64,000 bases of DNA from Paraphoma chrysanthemicola (taxonomy: Eukaryota > Ascomycota > Dothideomycetes > Pleosporales > Phaeosphaeriaceae): contig JAGMWG010000010.1 of the NCBI GenBank assembly GCA_020744225.1, positions 1,178,001 through 1,242,000 of the forward strand, given 5' to 3'. Shown here one piece after another: positions 24,043-33,449 of the stretch (position 1 is its first letter; each line of letters begins with the position of its first letter). The notes beneath the pieces were generated by a model. The model saw nothing but the letters and a program-made list of their open reading frames with translations. It was not told the origin of the DNA and did not search any database. The position numbers were made by a program, and so were the translations under genes.

Positions 24043-25151
24043 GAGCATCGAGACCGTTCGGAGTTGATCTATGTTGCAACGAAATGGTAGGAGATGGGAA
24101 TCGACTTTATGTGTGTCCAGCAACGATGGTCATGATCCCAATGGCGTTTCAATAGCATGATACCCAGCATCTAGCGAGGATGCATCAGTTTCTGTATCAC
24201 AATTCACAATTCACAATTTACAATTTTGGTTGATTTTCTAGAATGAACACTCTCGCGCGTTTCACCGTCGAAAATGACTCGTATTGAGCGTGGAGACTAC
24301 CCATCTTTATCGTGACATTCACCATCTCCAAGGAGTATCCCACATACTCACACATGGCAGTCACTAAATCCGTGCTGACAATCTGCCATTTCTGGCTCCA
24401 CACGCACAATCACGCGGCACACCCATTCACCATGACTCTGACTATTACAATCATCCAGAGATACCCCTATTCATCCAAAATCCACATTTACTTCCATGTA
24501 CAATCAGAAATTACACCGCAGAAGATACGCACGTCCGATCCGACATCCGACATTCTCCCACAAAGCCGGCATTCCCACCCGGAACCACGCAATGACGCAC
24601 AAGGCTGATCGGTGACATCCGAAAGTGACACAACCGCCGCCCCACCCCTCCAGCATCGATAACGCGCCGCGACAAAGGCGCACATGGACGCTGCATGGTT
24701 GGCCTGCGCGCCGAGTCTTATCGTTGCTTGAATGATAACGCTGAGCGCTGAGTGGACTGCTGTGGGCTTTTTGTGCACATTGGCGCGATTACAAGGTTGC
24801 ATTTGCGCGGTGCTGAGGGCGCGGAAACGGTCAAAGGACGACTTAGCTTGGGAAGCTTGGATGCTTGGTTCGAGGCCCTGTGTTCCCCGCAAGATTTGTG
24901 TCGGCGGCTTGCTAGTGGGCGTTTTGACACGCGACTTGGTCTTCGTATCAGCGTCGGCGGCGGGAGACTAACTTGCTAGCTAGTACTTAACGTTCGAGCT
25001 TTTGCGGGAGCTGGGACAGCGTTTCTTGTTTCTCTTGGTTCGTGTCGCAAACACCATATTACCTTTTGCGCATACTGCGCGTTCGATCAAGGTCCCCTAT
25101 CAGGGTATACAACTAGGATACAGAAGTGCAAGAGACGAGACGAGAGACAAG
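24043..25151. other. Permease upstream region, no gene seen
   Basis: 1.1 kb between two plus-strand genes. It holds the chromodomain gene's 3' UTR, a short heptamer repeat (listed separately) and the promoter of the permease. Short frames here look random. Confidence 0.45.
24198..24225. repeat. Tandem heptamer, 4 copies
   Basis: Three exact copies of CACAATT followed by TACAATT, 28 bp in all, within the 3' flank of the chromodomain gene. A simple microsatellite. Confidence 0.9.
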
Positions 25152-26908
25152 ATGCAGGCGCTCAAACGACGGAGTAATTCCGTCACGGGGAGCATGGGAC
25201 GACGAGGCTCGACAACAGATCCAAGTGCGGATGCCGCGCTCGCGAAGATGGGCTATGCATCGGAGCTCCCGCGAAATCTGAGCATGATGAGCGTACTAGG
25301 ACTGTACGTCAATTTTCTCACGATAGCCTCGGAGACGAAATAGTTTTGCTCACGCACAACAACAGGTCCTTCGCAATCATGGCCGTCCCCTTCGGTCTCT
25401 CGACAACAATGTACATCACCCTGACCGACGGCCAAAGCGTCACTATTCTGTACGGCTGGATCCTCGTCTCCCTCATCTCGCTGTCCATCGCGGCCTCGCT
25501 TGCCGAAATCTGCGCCGTGTATCCTACCGCCGGCGGCGTGTACTACTGGTCCGCTATGCTGAGCACGCGCGACTGGGCGCCCATTACCTCGTGGATTACT
25601 GGATGGCTGACTCTTGTCGGCAACTGGACCGTCACGCTATCGATCAATTTCTCGGGCGGGCAACTCATCTTGTCTGCCATCACGCTCTGGAACGAAGACT
25701 TTGTGCCGAATCAGTGGCAGACGGTGCTTGCGTTCTGGGCTGTGATGCTGATTTGCATGAGCGTGAATATTTTCTGCTCCAAGTATTTGGATCTGATTAA
25801 TAAGATTTGCATTTATTGGACGGCGAGTAGTGTGGTTATTATTATGGTGGTATTATTGAGTATGGCGGACACGAAGAGGGATGCGAAGTTTGTGTTTACG
25901 CATTATGATGCGAGCCAGAGCGGATGGTGAGTTTATTGGATGCGCATTGGAGGGAGAACGAAGCTAATCTTCTGTAGGCCGTCTGGTTGGGCGTTCTTCG
26001 TTGGACTGCTTCAAGCTGCATACACGCTGACAGGTTACGGCATGGTGGCGGCCATGTGCGAAGAAGTCGCATACCCTGAACGTGAGGTTCCCAAGGCGAT
26101 CGTACTCTCAGTTGCTGCAGCCGGTGTCACGGGTGTGATCTACCTGATTCCGATTCTATTCGTCCTTCCCGATGTACAACTACTTCTGGACGTTGCGAAC
26201 GGACAGCCAATCGGCCTGCTCTTCAAGACCGTGACTGGATCCGCTGGCGGTGGATTTGGCCTGCTCTTCCTCATTTTGGGCATCTTGTTCTTTGCAGGAA
26301 CCGGCGCGCTCACAGCTGCATCTCGATGCACATACGCTTTCGCTCGCGACGGCGCAATTCCCGGATCGCGGTACTGGGCCAAGGTTGACAAGCGCTTCAA
26401 CATCCCTCTCGGAGCGCTCTTTCTCTCAACGATGGTCGACTGCCTCCTAGGTTTGATCTACTTTGGTTCCTCCGCGGCATTCAACTCCTTCACCGGTGTC
26501 GCAACCATCTGCCTCTCAACATCCTACGGCATGCCCATTCTAATCTCCGTCATCCGCGGTCGGCAAGCCGTCAAGAACTCGTCATTTTCGCTGGGCAAGT
26601 TTGGTTACGCCATCAACATTGCCATGATTGCGTGGATCTGTCTTGCGGTCGTACTGTTCTGCATGCCTGTCAGTCTACCGGTGGAGCCTGCGACAATGAA
26701 CTACGCGAGTGTCGTGTTTGCTGGATTTGCCACAATCAGTCTGGCTTGGTATTTCATTCGCGGTCGCAAGACTTTCACGGGCCCGCCAGTGCCAAAAGAT
26801 GTTGCGCCTGGCGAGCAGGTTCCGGTCACTGGACTGGCGGTCACGGATAGCCGACAGGAGGGAGATGCGACGAATGGCGTATGGGAGAAGACTGCTCCGA
26901 AGATCTAG
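25152..26908 (+). CDS. APC-superfamily amino-acid/GABA/choline permease
   Basis: Predicted 547-residue plasma-membrane permease of the amino acid-polyamine-organocation superfamily, closest in pattern to fungal GABA/choline (Uga4/Hnm1-like) permeases. Exons 25152-25303, 25366-25926 and 25978-26908; introns of 62 and 51 bp. The first 50 residues are cytosolic and basic, ending before the MSVLGLSFAIMAVPFGL helix. The signature AEICAVYPTAGGVYYWSAML appears in the second and third helices, and TGYGMVAAMCEEVAYPEREVPKAI in the middle, as expected for this branch. About twelve membrane segments are visible, followed by a 60-residue hydrophilic tail. Substrate specificity is not deducible. Confidence 0.93.
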
Positions 26909-27366
26909 GAGTGTTGTAGTGGCTAGTCGATGGTCTCATTTCAACATCTTGGTGCAACTTGCTTCTAGCTAGGTGAGAGATGGCCTCTACTGTTGACTTA
27001 ATCTGCACTGCCATATATCCACTAGCTGAGAACCAATACAGCCATTTCTCATGCCAATCTGACACTTACGAAACTATGCCATGATGTCTCTTGATGTGTC
27101 TGTTTGCTCCTGTAATTTAGCCAATAGGCACGTAGCGCCACACGGCGCTAAATTAGCCACACATGATGCGCGGTCGCAAACCACTTTACGCGACATTCAC
27201 CTTCACATTCACGTCCCGCATGGACGCGTCCTTTCGTTCAGACTATGATGTCGCTAAGGTATGCTAATCCTTACTACTTCTGACATTTCGTTCGAAGACA
27301 TCCTTTTCGTCGAAATCCTCAGACGCGTCGCAATCGATTCCGGAGCACCTCTTAGCGGCAGCTAAC
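26909..27366. promoter_or_regulatory. Upstream region of WD40 gene, possible extra first exon
   Basis: Contains a CCAAT at 27121 and a perfect inverted repeat at 27133-27150. An ATG at 27220 opens a 13-codon frame ending at a GTATGC donor (27259). If a 39-bp intron to 27297 is removed, that frame joins in phase to the WD40 reading frame and would add 49 residues. The intron would be very short, so this extra exon is only a possibility. Confidence 0.4.
27133..27150. repeat. Perfect 7-bp inverted repeat, 4-bp spacer
   Basis: TAGCGCC - ACAC - GGCGCTA, set between two near-copies of AATT(T)AGCC. It lies 70 bp upstream of the possible first ATG (27220). It could be a dimeric factor site or a hairpin. 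Confidence 0.75.
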
Positions 27367-30300
27367 ATGCGCAGCGACTGGCGGAGCAACATAGTCGACC
27401 TCACGCTTGACGATGAGTCAGACTCCGAGGATGACTTGTATAGTATGCCCGCACCGGTTCCCGCCTCCTCGAAAAGGCAGACAAGTAAACCCACTGCTCC
27501 CACACCGGCACCGCGACCTACGAGCACGCATGCGCCTCAACCGAGCAGCACTTCGAACGTAACTCCTTCGCGGAATCAAGCACTGAACAGACCAACACCA
27601 AGTGGACCTATTGCTGCGGCAAATGGCAGGGCACAGTCAAGCACACAGAATGCTACGAGCAACGGAAACAATGGCGCGATACGGCAGAACTACGTCCATC
27701 TGCCTACAAACACGACCGACGGTGCAGACGATTATGGAGAAGAGGGGCATGCGGGGAAGAGAAGGAAGCTCGCTCAGCCTGGATTGAGTACCAAGACACC
27801 ACAACCGCCCCGCGGTATAGGTGGCGGGCTGTCGTCAGTTTCCAATAGCTCTCAGCAGAACCACACTGGGTCCGCATTTGCTCGTGGAGACGTTGCAGAA
27901 GCCCATGCGCAGCCTGGACTTGCGCCGAGCCGTCTGACGACGAAGAGCTCTTCATTACACATGCTGAACAAAGCACCATCCGTGCAGCAGATGAACGCTG
28001 CGTTGAAGGCAGGTAGCGCGAGCTCGCCTTTGGTAGAGCAAGTCGCAAATAGCACACCGAGACCAATTCAGATATCCCGCATACCCAGTCGAAGCGATGT
28101 CCACATCTCGCAAAGTCCGAGTGCACCTGTGCCCGCAATGACGACGCCAAAGACAACAACAGGAGCGCGCCTATACACACAACATGGTGAGACGCAGGAA
28201 ATGTTTGGACCTGCAGTATCTGAGAATGGTATGCGAGAACAAGCTACGGTTATGCATGAACGTCGGGATGGCTCATTGGCCTCCACCCACACCAATAATG
28301 CGTTTCGAAAAGAAGCCAAAGACAGTGTGATGTCAGATGCTTTTGGTGCTCCTGATACAATGCAAGCAGCACACCAAAGTCAAGGCAGGCAAGGTAATCC
28401 ATCACCACCCTCCGTTCCGATCTCCCAGTCAGCAGCCCGAAGTGAAACATTGTCCAGATCTGCTGTTGCGTTTACAGAGGAGGAAGAGCACCTCCTTATT
28501 TTCTTGAAAGAGGTGAAGAAGTACAAATGGACGCTGATTACCTCGGAGTTCAACAAGGACTACCCAGGGAGGCCATACACTGCCCTCCAGTCGCGTTACA
28601 GCACCAAGACCAACAAAAGGGACCGGTCACAGGATCCGCAGGTGCTCAGTTTGCCACCGCGATGGGCCGCTGAATCAGCGATAGACTGGACATCTGCGCA
28701 TGCCGACAATCCTGGGCCAAGGGAGAGAGTCGAGGTGATGAACCAGCAACACAGTGCGCGACCTACGACTGGCGGCGCAGCGAAGCCTGCGTTCACGCAT
28801 CATTCCACAGAGCAAGACTACTCGTCGGGCAACGATTCAGGCTCTCGCCAGCATCGCCCTCGCCGTGCCCCACCTGTCAATTACGATGTTCGAAGGCGAA
28901 ATAGGCGGCTTGCAGAGGATGTAGAAGAGAATGAGGTCGACGATGTCATGCCTATCAATTCTGCTACTGCAGAGATAACAATGCGCTCAGAGTCTCCAAC
29001 AGCACAGCTTCCTGCCCTGGTGAAGTCGCGCATCGTGATTAGTGAGCCGTTGGAGATGCAATTCGATGCAGATAATGCAAGAATTGGGCTACTTGTACGC
29101 AAGGGGATCACAAAAATGCAGAGCCTGCCGTACCTCGCATCAGCGCAGCGGTTCACTCTACAGAACTCGCCCGACGACTGGATGTGGGATCAATCTAGTA
29201 GTCTCGATTGGCAGGGCTCGCTTGTCCATGTTGACTTCAGCTCAGCCGAGCTTGAAGAGGTGCTTCAAGCTATCACCAAGATCCAAAACGCTCCTCAAAA
29301 ATCCCGTCACAACACGCAGCGAAGACATTTTCGATCTATCTTGAAGAAAATGTCCGAGTCACAACTCATAAAACTGCGACAAGCCCTTCGACGGCGTCTC
29401 ATTTCGCGCGACAGCAAGAGCATTCAGGCTTTTTTACAAGACGCTATAGCCGGTAACATAACAGATGCTCCCCAAATCCTACGGTTGTCAGCGGCTCAAC
29501 CACGTAAGCCCCATAGCTCCGGAGCATGCGAATCCACTGCCACTATGCTGCGCATGAGAGAGAACGGCCTCCAGTCGAAGAGAGGTTGGAAATCAGCAGT
29601 TAGGGCTCTTACTTATCCTTCAAGGAACAAGCTTACGGACACTCTTGGTCCATTGTGCTCCTGGACGGGTGCTTCCAGCGACATTCACACTGTGGCGTGG
29701 TCTCCTGGTGGACAGTCTTTCGCCGCAGGCGCTGTCGCAGTCACAGACGTGGACTCTATGCAATACAACAGACGCAACAACCTTCTTTTCGGCGACCTGC
29801 AACGCACATCTATACATGAGCTAGCTGAGCACACTGTCCTTCGACCACGAACCGAGACTGGAGCGAACTCTACTCACGCTATGTTTGTGTCGCAAGACCC
29901 AAAGCTCTACACCACGATTACGTCGGTTGGATTTTCTCCTAGCGGGAAAGTCATGTACTCAGCCGGGTACGATGAGTCCATATGTGTTTGGCACATGGAG
30001 GCAGACGGATTGCAGCCTGCCTTGGGGGCAAAGCTGAGACACAAGGCAGAAGTAGAGATGATGATTGTCAATCGCTCTTTTGACGGTATGCTTGCCACGG
30101 CAGCGAAGACATCTGGCGGGAACGCCATCAAACTTCTTACAATCAACGAAGATGATCCTTCGGTCTTCACGAAGCACAGCTTCCGCTCTGAGAAAGCGGC
30201 CTCTCGGGCTGATCTCAGAATCCTCCCGCAAGCTCTCCAATTTGAGCCCAGGTTTGGAGAGCTTCTGCTTGCAGGATTTGGGGCCAATGTACGCGCAGAC

Positions 30301-31782
30301 AGTGGGTTTGACTTGACGGGCGACCTCTGTCTCTGGGATATCGAAACGCAATCCTCGATACCCATTTACGGATCGAACAGGAACGTCTTTGATGTCACCT
30401 TCAATCCCAATCGAAGGTCCATGCCCCTCTTTGCTGCTGGCTGTGTCGCCAACGGGAATGTGAACCGTGGCACGCGATCAGTCATTCGACTTTATGACGA
30501 AAAGGCCTCGGACAAATACACGTGCGCCTCTGAGATCGAGTGCAAAGCGCTTGACATGAATGATGTTGTCTGGTGCCCGGAAGATGAGCAGCTGATAGCT
30601 GCAGGTTGCACAGATGGCCGAGTCTACGTTTGGGACATGCGACGTCCGGATCACCCACTAAGGACCCTAGCACACGGACCATCGCTTATGCCTTTACAGG
30701 ATGGTGTGCATCATGAGCGTACGGATACCGGCATCCGTTTCTTGTCCTGGGGCGATACGTCAACCCGCCTCTACAGCGGCTCATCCGATGGGGTTGTCAA
30801 GGTATGGGATGTCACTCGTTCAGAAGAGGAAACCTTTGTCAAAGATCTCATTACCTTGGATTCTGGCATTATGGCAGGAGTTTTCACCTCGGACCACAGC
30901 AGGCTACTTCTGGGAGAAGTGAATGGCTCCATCAACGTGCTTGACGTCGGTAGAGACGACTGCACACTCAAAGACGCTGAGAAGCTCCGGTACATACCAT
31001 ATACAGGCGCGGACTACGAAGATGGTCCCGTCTCTGGCGAGCCTTCTGTCGAAGCAGACGTGGTCGACTCGGGAGTGGCGGCCGGCATGCAGTTGCTGCA
31101 AAGCCAGCAGTTGCAGGTCGTTCCTACGGGCGCTTTTCCGGTCCGCCAAGTCGTCCAAGGTCCCTATTACAGCGGGCCATTCGATCAAAGTGTTGATGCG
31201 CCCTTCCTCCGTCAGCAGGCTCTTGAAATCCAACTGAGTATGAAAGCCCCCCGGCAGGCGCAGTGTAGCATCGCAGCTTGCAAGGACAACATAGCCCTGG
31301 TCACCAGCGAGGAGATTGGAGATTCGGGACGAAGTGCCGATCGCATTCCAGATGAACTTCGACGACAATGGACGGCGCTTGATGCTACTGCCAAAATCAT
31401 CCCCGGCAAATCTAGATGCACACATTGTGCCCGGCCAGCTCGACCTTCTTCATCCACAGACGCAGAGTCGCCTGTCTTGTGCGAGCGCTGCTCATTCGCC
31501 TGCCTCCGCTGCGGCGCCGACAATCCGATTGCTCCAGCTACTACTACTCTGATCTGCGACACTTGCGCAGGCGTCTGGGATATAGGCGCTCTTGGCTTCG
31601 AATGCGTCGAGCAGCCTGTCACCAATACTAAGCTGGATGTGCCAACACTTCGACGATTTGGTAGAGACATGCTGGAAGAAAAGACAGAGAACGAAGTGAC
31701 AAGCTATGGTGACGAGATGAATGCCCAGACGGACTACTACTTTTCACTTGCGATTGATCGGCCGGAGAGCCCGCCACTATGA
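27367..31782 (+). CDS. Large Myb-like / WD40 / zinc-binding nuclear protein
   Basis: Single-exon protein of 1,471 residues. I do not recognise a named orthologue. Residues 1-360 are low-complexity (Ser, Thr, Pro, Ala) with an acidic start (DLTLDDESDSEDD) and a basic GKRRK motif. Around 367-415 a Myb/SANT-like helix set is visible: FTEEEEHLLIFLKEVKKYKW, then RPYTALQSRYSTKTNKR. Residues about 765-1215 form a WD40 propeller with blades ending SICVWHMEAD, GDLCLWDIET, GRVYVWDMRRPD and GVVKVWDVTRSEE. The C-terminus (about 1350-1410) carries four Cys-x2-Cys pairs (CTHC, CERC, CLRC, CDTC) that probably bind two zinc ions. Myb-like, WD40 and zinc modules together point to a chromatin or transcription role; this is inference. 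Start taken at 27367; an upstream exon is possible. Confidence 0.9.
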   Translation: MRSDWRSNIVDLTLDDESDSEDDLYSMPAPVPASSKRQTSKPTAPTPAPRPTSTHAPQPSSTSNVTPSRNQALNRPTPSGPIAAANGRAQSSTQNATSNGNNGAIRQNYVHLPTNTTDGADDYGEEGHAGKRRKLAQPGLSTKTPQPPRGIGGGLSSVSNSSQQNHTGSAFARGDVAEAHAQPGLAPSRLTTKSSSLHMLNKAPSVQQMNAALKAGSASSPLVEQVANSTPRPIQISRIPSRSDVHISQSPSAPVPAMTTPKTTTGARLYTQHGETQEMFGPAVSENGMREQATVMHERRDGSLASTHTNNAFRKEAKDSVMSDAFGAPDTMQAAHQSQGRQGNPSPPSVPISQSAARSETLSRSAVAFTEEEEHLLIFLKEVKKYKWTLITSEFNKDYPGRPYTALQSRYSTKTNKRDRSQDPQVLSLPPRWAAESAIDWTSAHADNPGPRERVEVMNQQHSARPTTGGAAKPAFTHHSTEQDYSSGNDSGSRQHRPRRAPPVNYDVRRRNRRLAEDVEENEVDDVMPINSATAEITMRSESPTAQLPALVKSRIVISEPLEMQFDADNARIGLLVRKGITKMQSLPYLASAQRFTLQNSPDDWMWDQSSSLDWQGSLVHVDFSSAELEEVLQAITKIQNAPQKSRHNTQRRHFRSILKKMSESQLIKLRQALRRRLISRDSKSIQAFLQDAIAGNITDAPQILRLSAAQPRKPHSSGACESTATMLRMRENGLQSKRGWKSAVRALTYPSRNKLTDTLGPLCSWTGASSDIHTVAWSPGGQSFAAGAVAVTDVDSMQYNRRNNLLFGDLQRTSIHELAEHTVLRPRTETGANSTHAMFVSQDPKLYTTITSVGFSPSGKVMYSAGYDESICVWHMEADGLQPALGAKLRHKAEVEMMIVNRSFDGMLATAAKTSGGNAIKLLTINEDDPSVFTKHSFRSEKAASRADLRILPQALQFEPRFGELLLAGFGANVRADSGFDLTGDLCLWDIETQSSIPIYGSNRNVFDVTFNPNRRSMPLFAAGCVANGNVNRGTRSVIRLYDEKASDKYTCASEIECKALDMNDVVWCPEDEQLIAAGCTDGRVYVWDMRRPDHPLRTLAHGPSLMPLQDGVHHERTDTGIRFLSWGDTSTRLYSGSSDGVVKVWDVTRSEEETFVKDLITLDSGIMAGVFTSDHSRLLLGEVNGSINVLDVGRDDCTLKDAEKLRYIPYTGADYEDGPVSGEPSVEADVVDSGVAAGMQLLQSQQLQVVPTGAFPVRQVVQGPYYSGPFDQSVDAPFLRQQALEIQLSMKAPRQAQCSIAACKDNIALVTSEEIGDSGRSADRIPDELRRQWTALDATAKIIPGKSRCTHCARPARPSSSTDAESPVLCERCSFACLRCGADNPIAPATTTLICDTCAGVWDIGALGFECVEQPVTNTKLDVPTLRRFGRDMLEEKTENEVTSYGDEMNAQTDYYFSLAIDRPESPPL

Positions 31783-33449
31783 ATTTTTGTTAAGGGCTAT
31801 GGGGGAGATGAAGCACGCGGAGTGCTCTTCATGGGTAATAAGTGGGAGAGGAGGAGTCTTATCATGCTCGATTGCATTTGCATCTGCATTAGGCTGCGAA
31901 GTCTTCAGCCTTTCTGGCGAGGAAAAGCCACGCATTAGCATCTATACCCATATGGCGTTTTTCGATGAGACTATCAATAATATTACATCACACGAATCTT
32001 ATTCGACCTGAGTTATGCTACCGTGTTGCTTGAAGGAATCTTTTTCATATACACTTGTCGCAAACTTTGTATATGTGCAAGCAAGAGGCTTGACGAGAAT
32101 AAATTCTTTCTCGTCCAAACCGGCAAGCATCTGGGTTTTGCACAGAGCTTCAAGGTCACACAATATTTTGCAAAAAGCAATGCTTGCGATGACTGAATAT
32201 ATCCCCGATACCGATATGTTCTTTAATGTTCCAAGTTCTCATGTTAGCAACGAAGAACATTAGGTCTTCGACGACAACTTGAAGCACACAAACATGAAGC
32301 TACTCTTTCGTTGCGACTACATTATCAAACCCCCTAACAGTAAAGACACATGCTTCGATCCAATGTCCCCGTGTGAGAGAGTCTGCTTGGCAGTTTTCTT
32401 GGTGTACGCGGAATTGTATTTGAACAAGGAGCTTTTCCACGTGTCTATCGTCCTACCAAGTTCGTGCACACCGTATCAATCTCCACCTTCTTTCCCATCA
32501 CGGCATAAAAAAAAGCTTCCCAAAGTCAATGCGGAGCCATTGCCGTAAGAAAAGATTTGCACTTGAACCGAGTGAGAATATAATGACCAAGACTCTGCGT
32601 GTGATCTCTCTTCTATTTTCCCGAGCCTCACTTGCTTGCTCTTATTTCACTATAATCATAATTCGTCAAAACCGCGACTTCACCACGAAAACACGCACCG
32701 CATCTATGCGTAACCTCCGACCTCCGCAACCCCTTGCACATACACGTACACAACCAAGCAAATAAATACAAAAAGGTAAATAAATAAACAAACAACAATT
32801 CCAAGGCATATCACCACCCCCACTCCCTGCCACACTCCACGTCTCATCCCCCTCCCACCCCACTGGTTTGCATGAATGCCTGTGAGACAGACCGACAGCC
32901 TGGCTGGGAATTGGGTTCGATGCCAAGGTGTGTCAGCATTCCAGCCGCCTTTGCTGGGTCTGCGTCCGCGTGTTTCGAGATCTTGTGGACGGGAACGGAG
33001 CGGACGGCGTGATGATGCTGTGATGTGGATGTGGTCGTGATACTCAGGTCAGTGTGATGTGGTGTGGAATGGAATGTGTGTAATAGGAGTATACATGTCA
33101 CTTGTCTACTTGCCTGAACCGGTCGGGGTGCTGAAACATGGAAGTATCATTCATGGAGGCAAGCACGCGTGATCTTATCAGTGACTTGGGAGTTTGGGAA
33201 GACATGTTCAAGCACAGCGCCATGTTTCTCCATCCCCATGGGAAAAAGTAGTGCTGCTTTTACGCGGTGACAAGACTGCAATCGTTCCTTATCAGACAAA
33301 GAAGGGTACGGTGGTTCATCACGTGTAATGATGATGCGCGGATGATGAAACACGCTTCATTACACCCACACCGCACTTTAACAACTGAACACTAGTCTTA
33401 TCGCAAGTGCTTTCGCAGAAATATCTACGCAGTATCCTGCATGCTAGCT
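31783..33449. other. Convergent intergenic, 1.7 kb
   Basis: Tail-to-tail region between the WD40 gene (+) and UTR4 (-). It is AT-richer than the genes. Several unrelated short frames lie here, but none has coding character. A sequence resembling a pol III B box near 32917 lacks a matching A box and stem pairing. Confidence 0.45.
32759..32800. repeat. A-rich simple sequence (AAAT/AAAC-like)
   Basis: A run built from AAATA, AAATAA and AAACA units in the convergent spacer. Simple low-complexity DNA. Confidence 0.7.

Noticed and set aside
32900..32930. Pol III B-box-like GGTTCGATGCC
   Set aside because: No A box at the right distance and no cloverleaf pairing, so not a tRNA.
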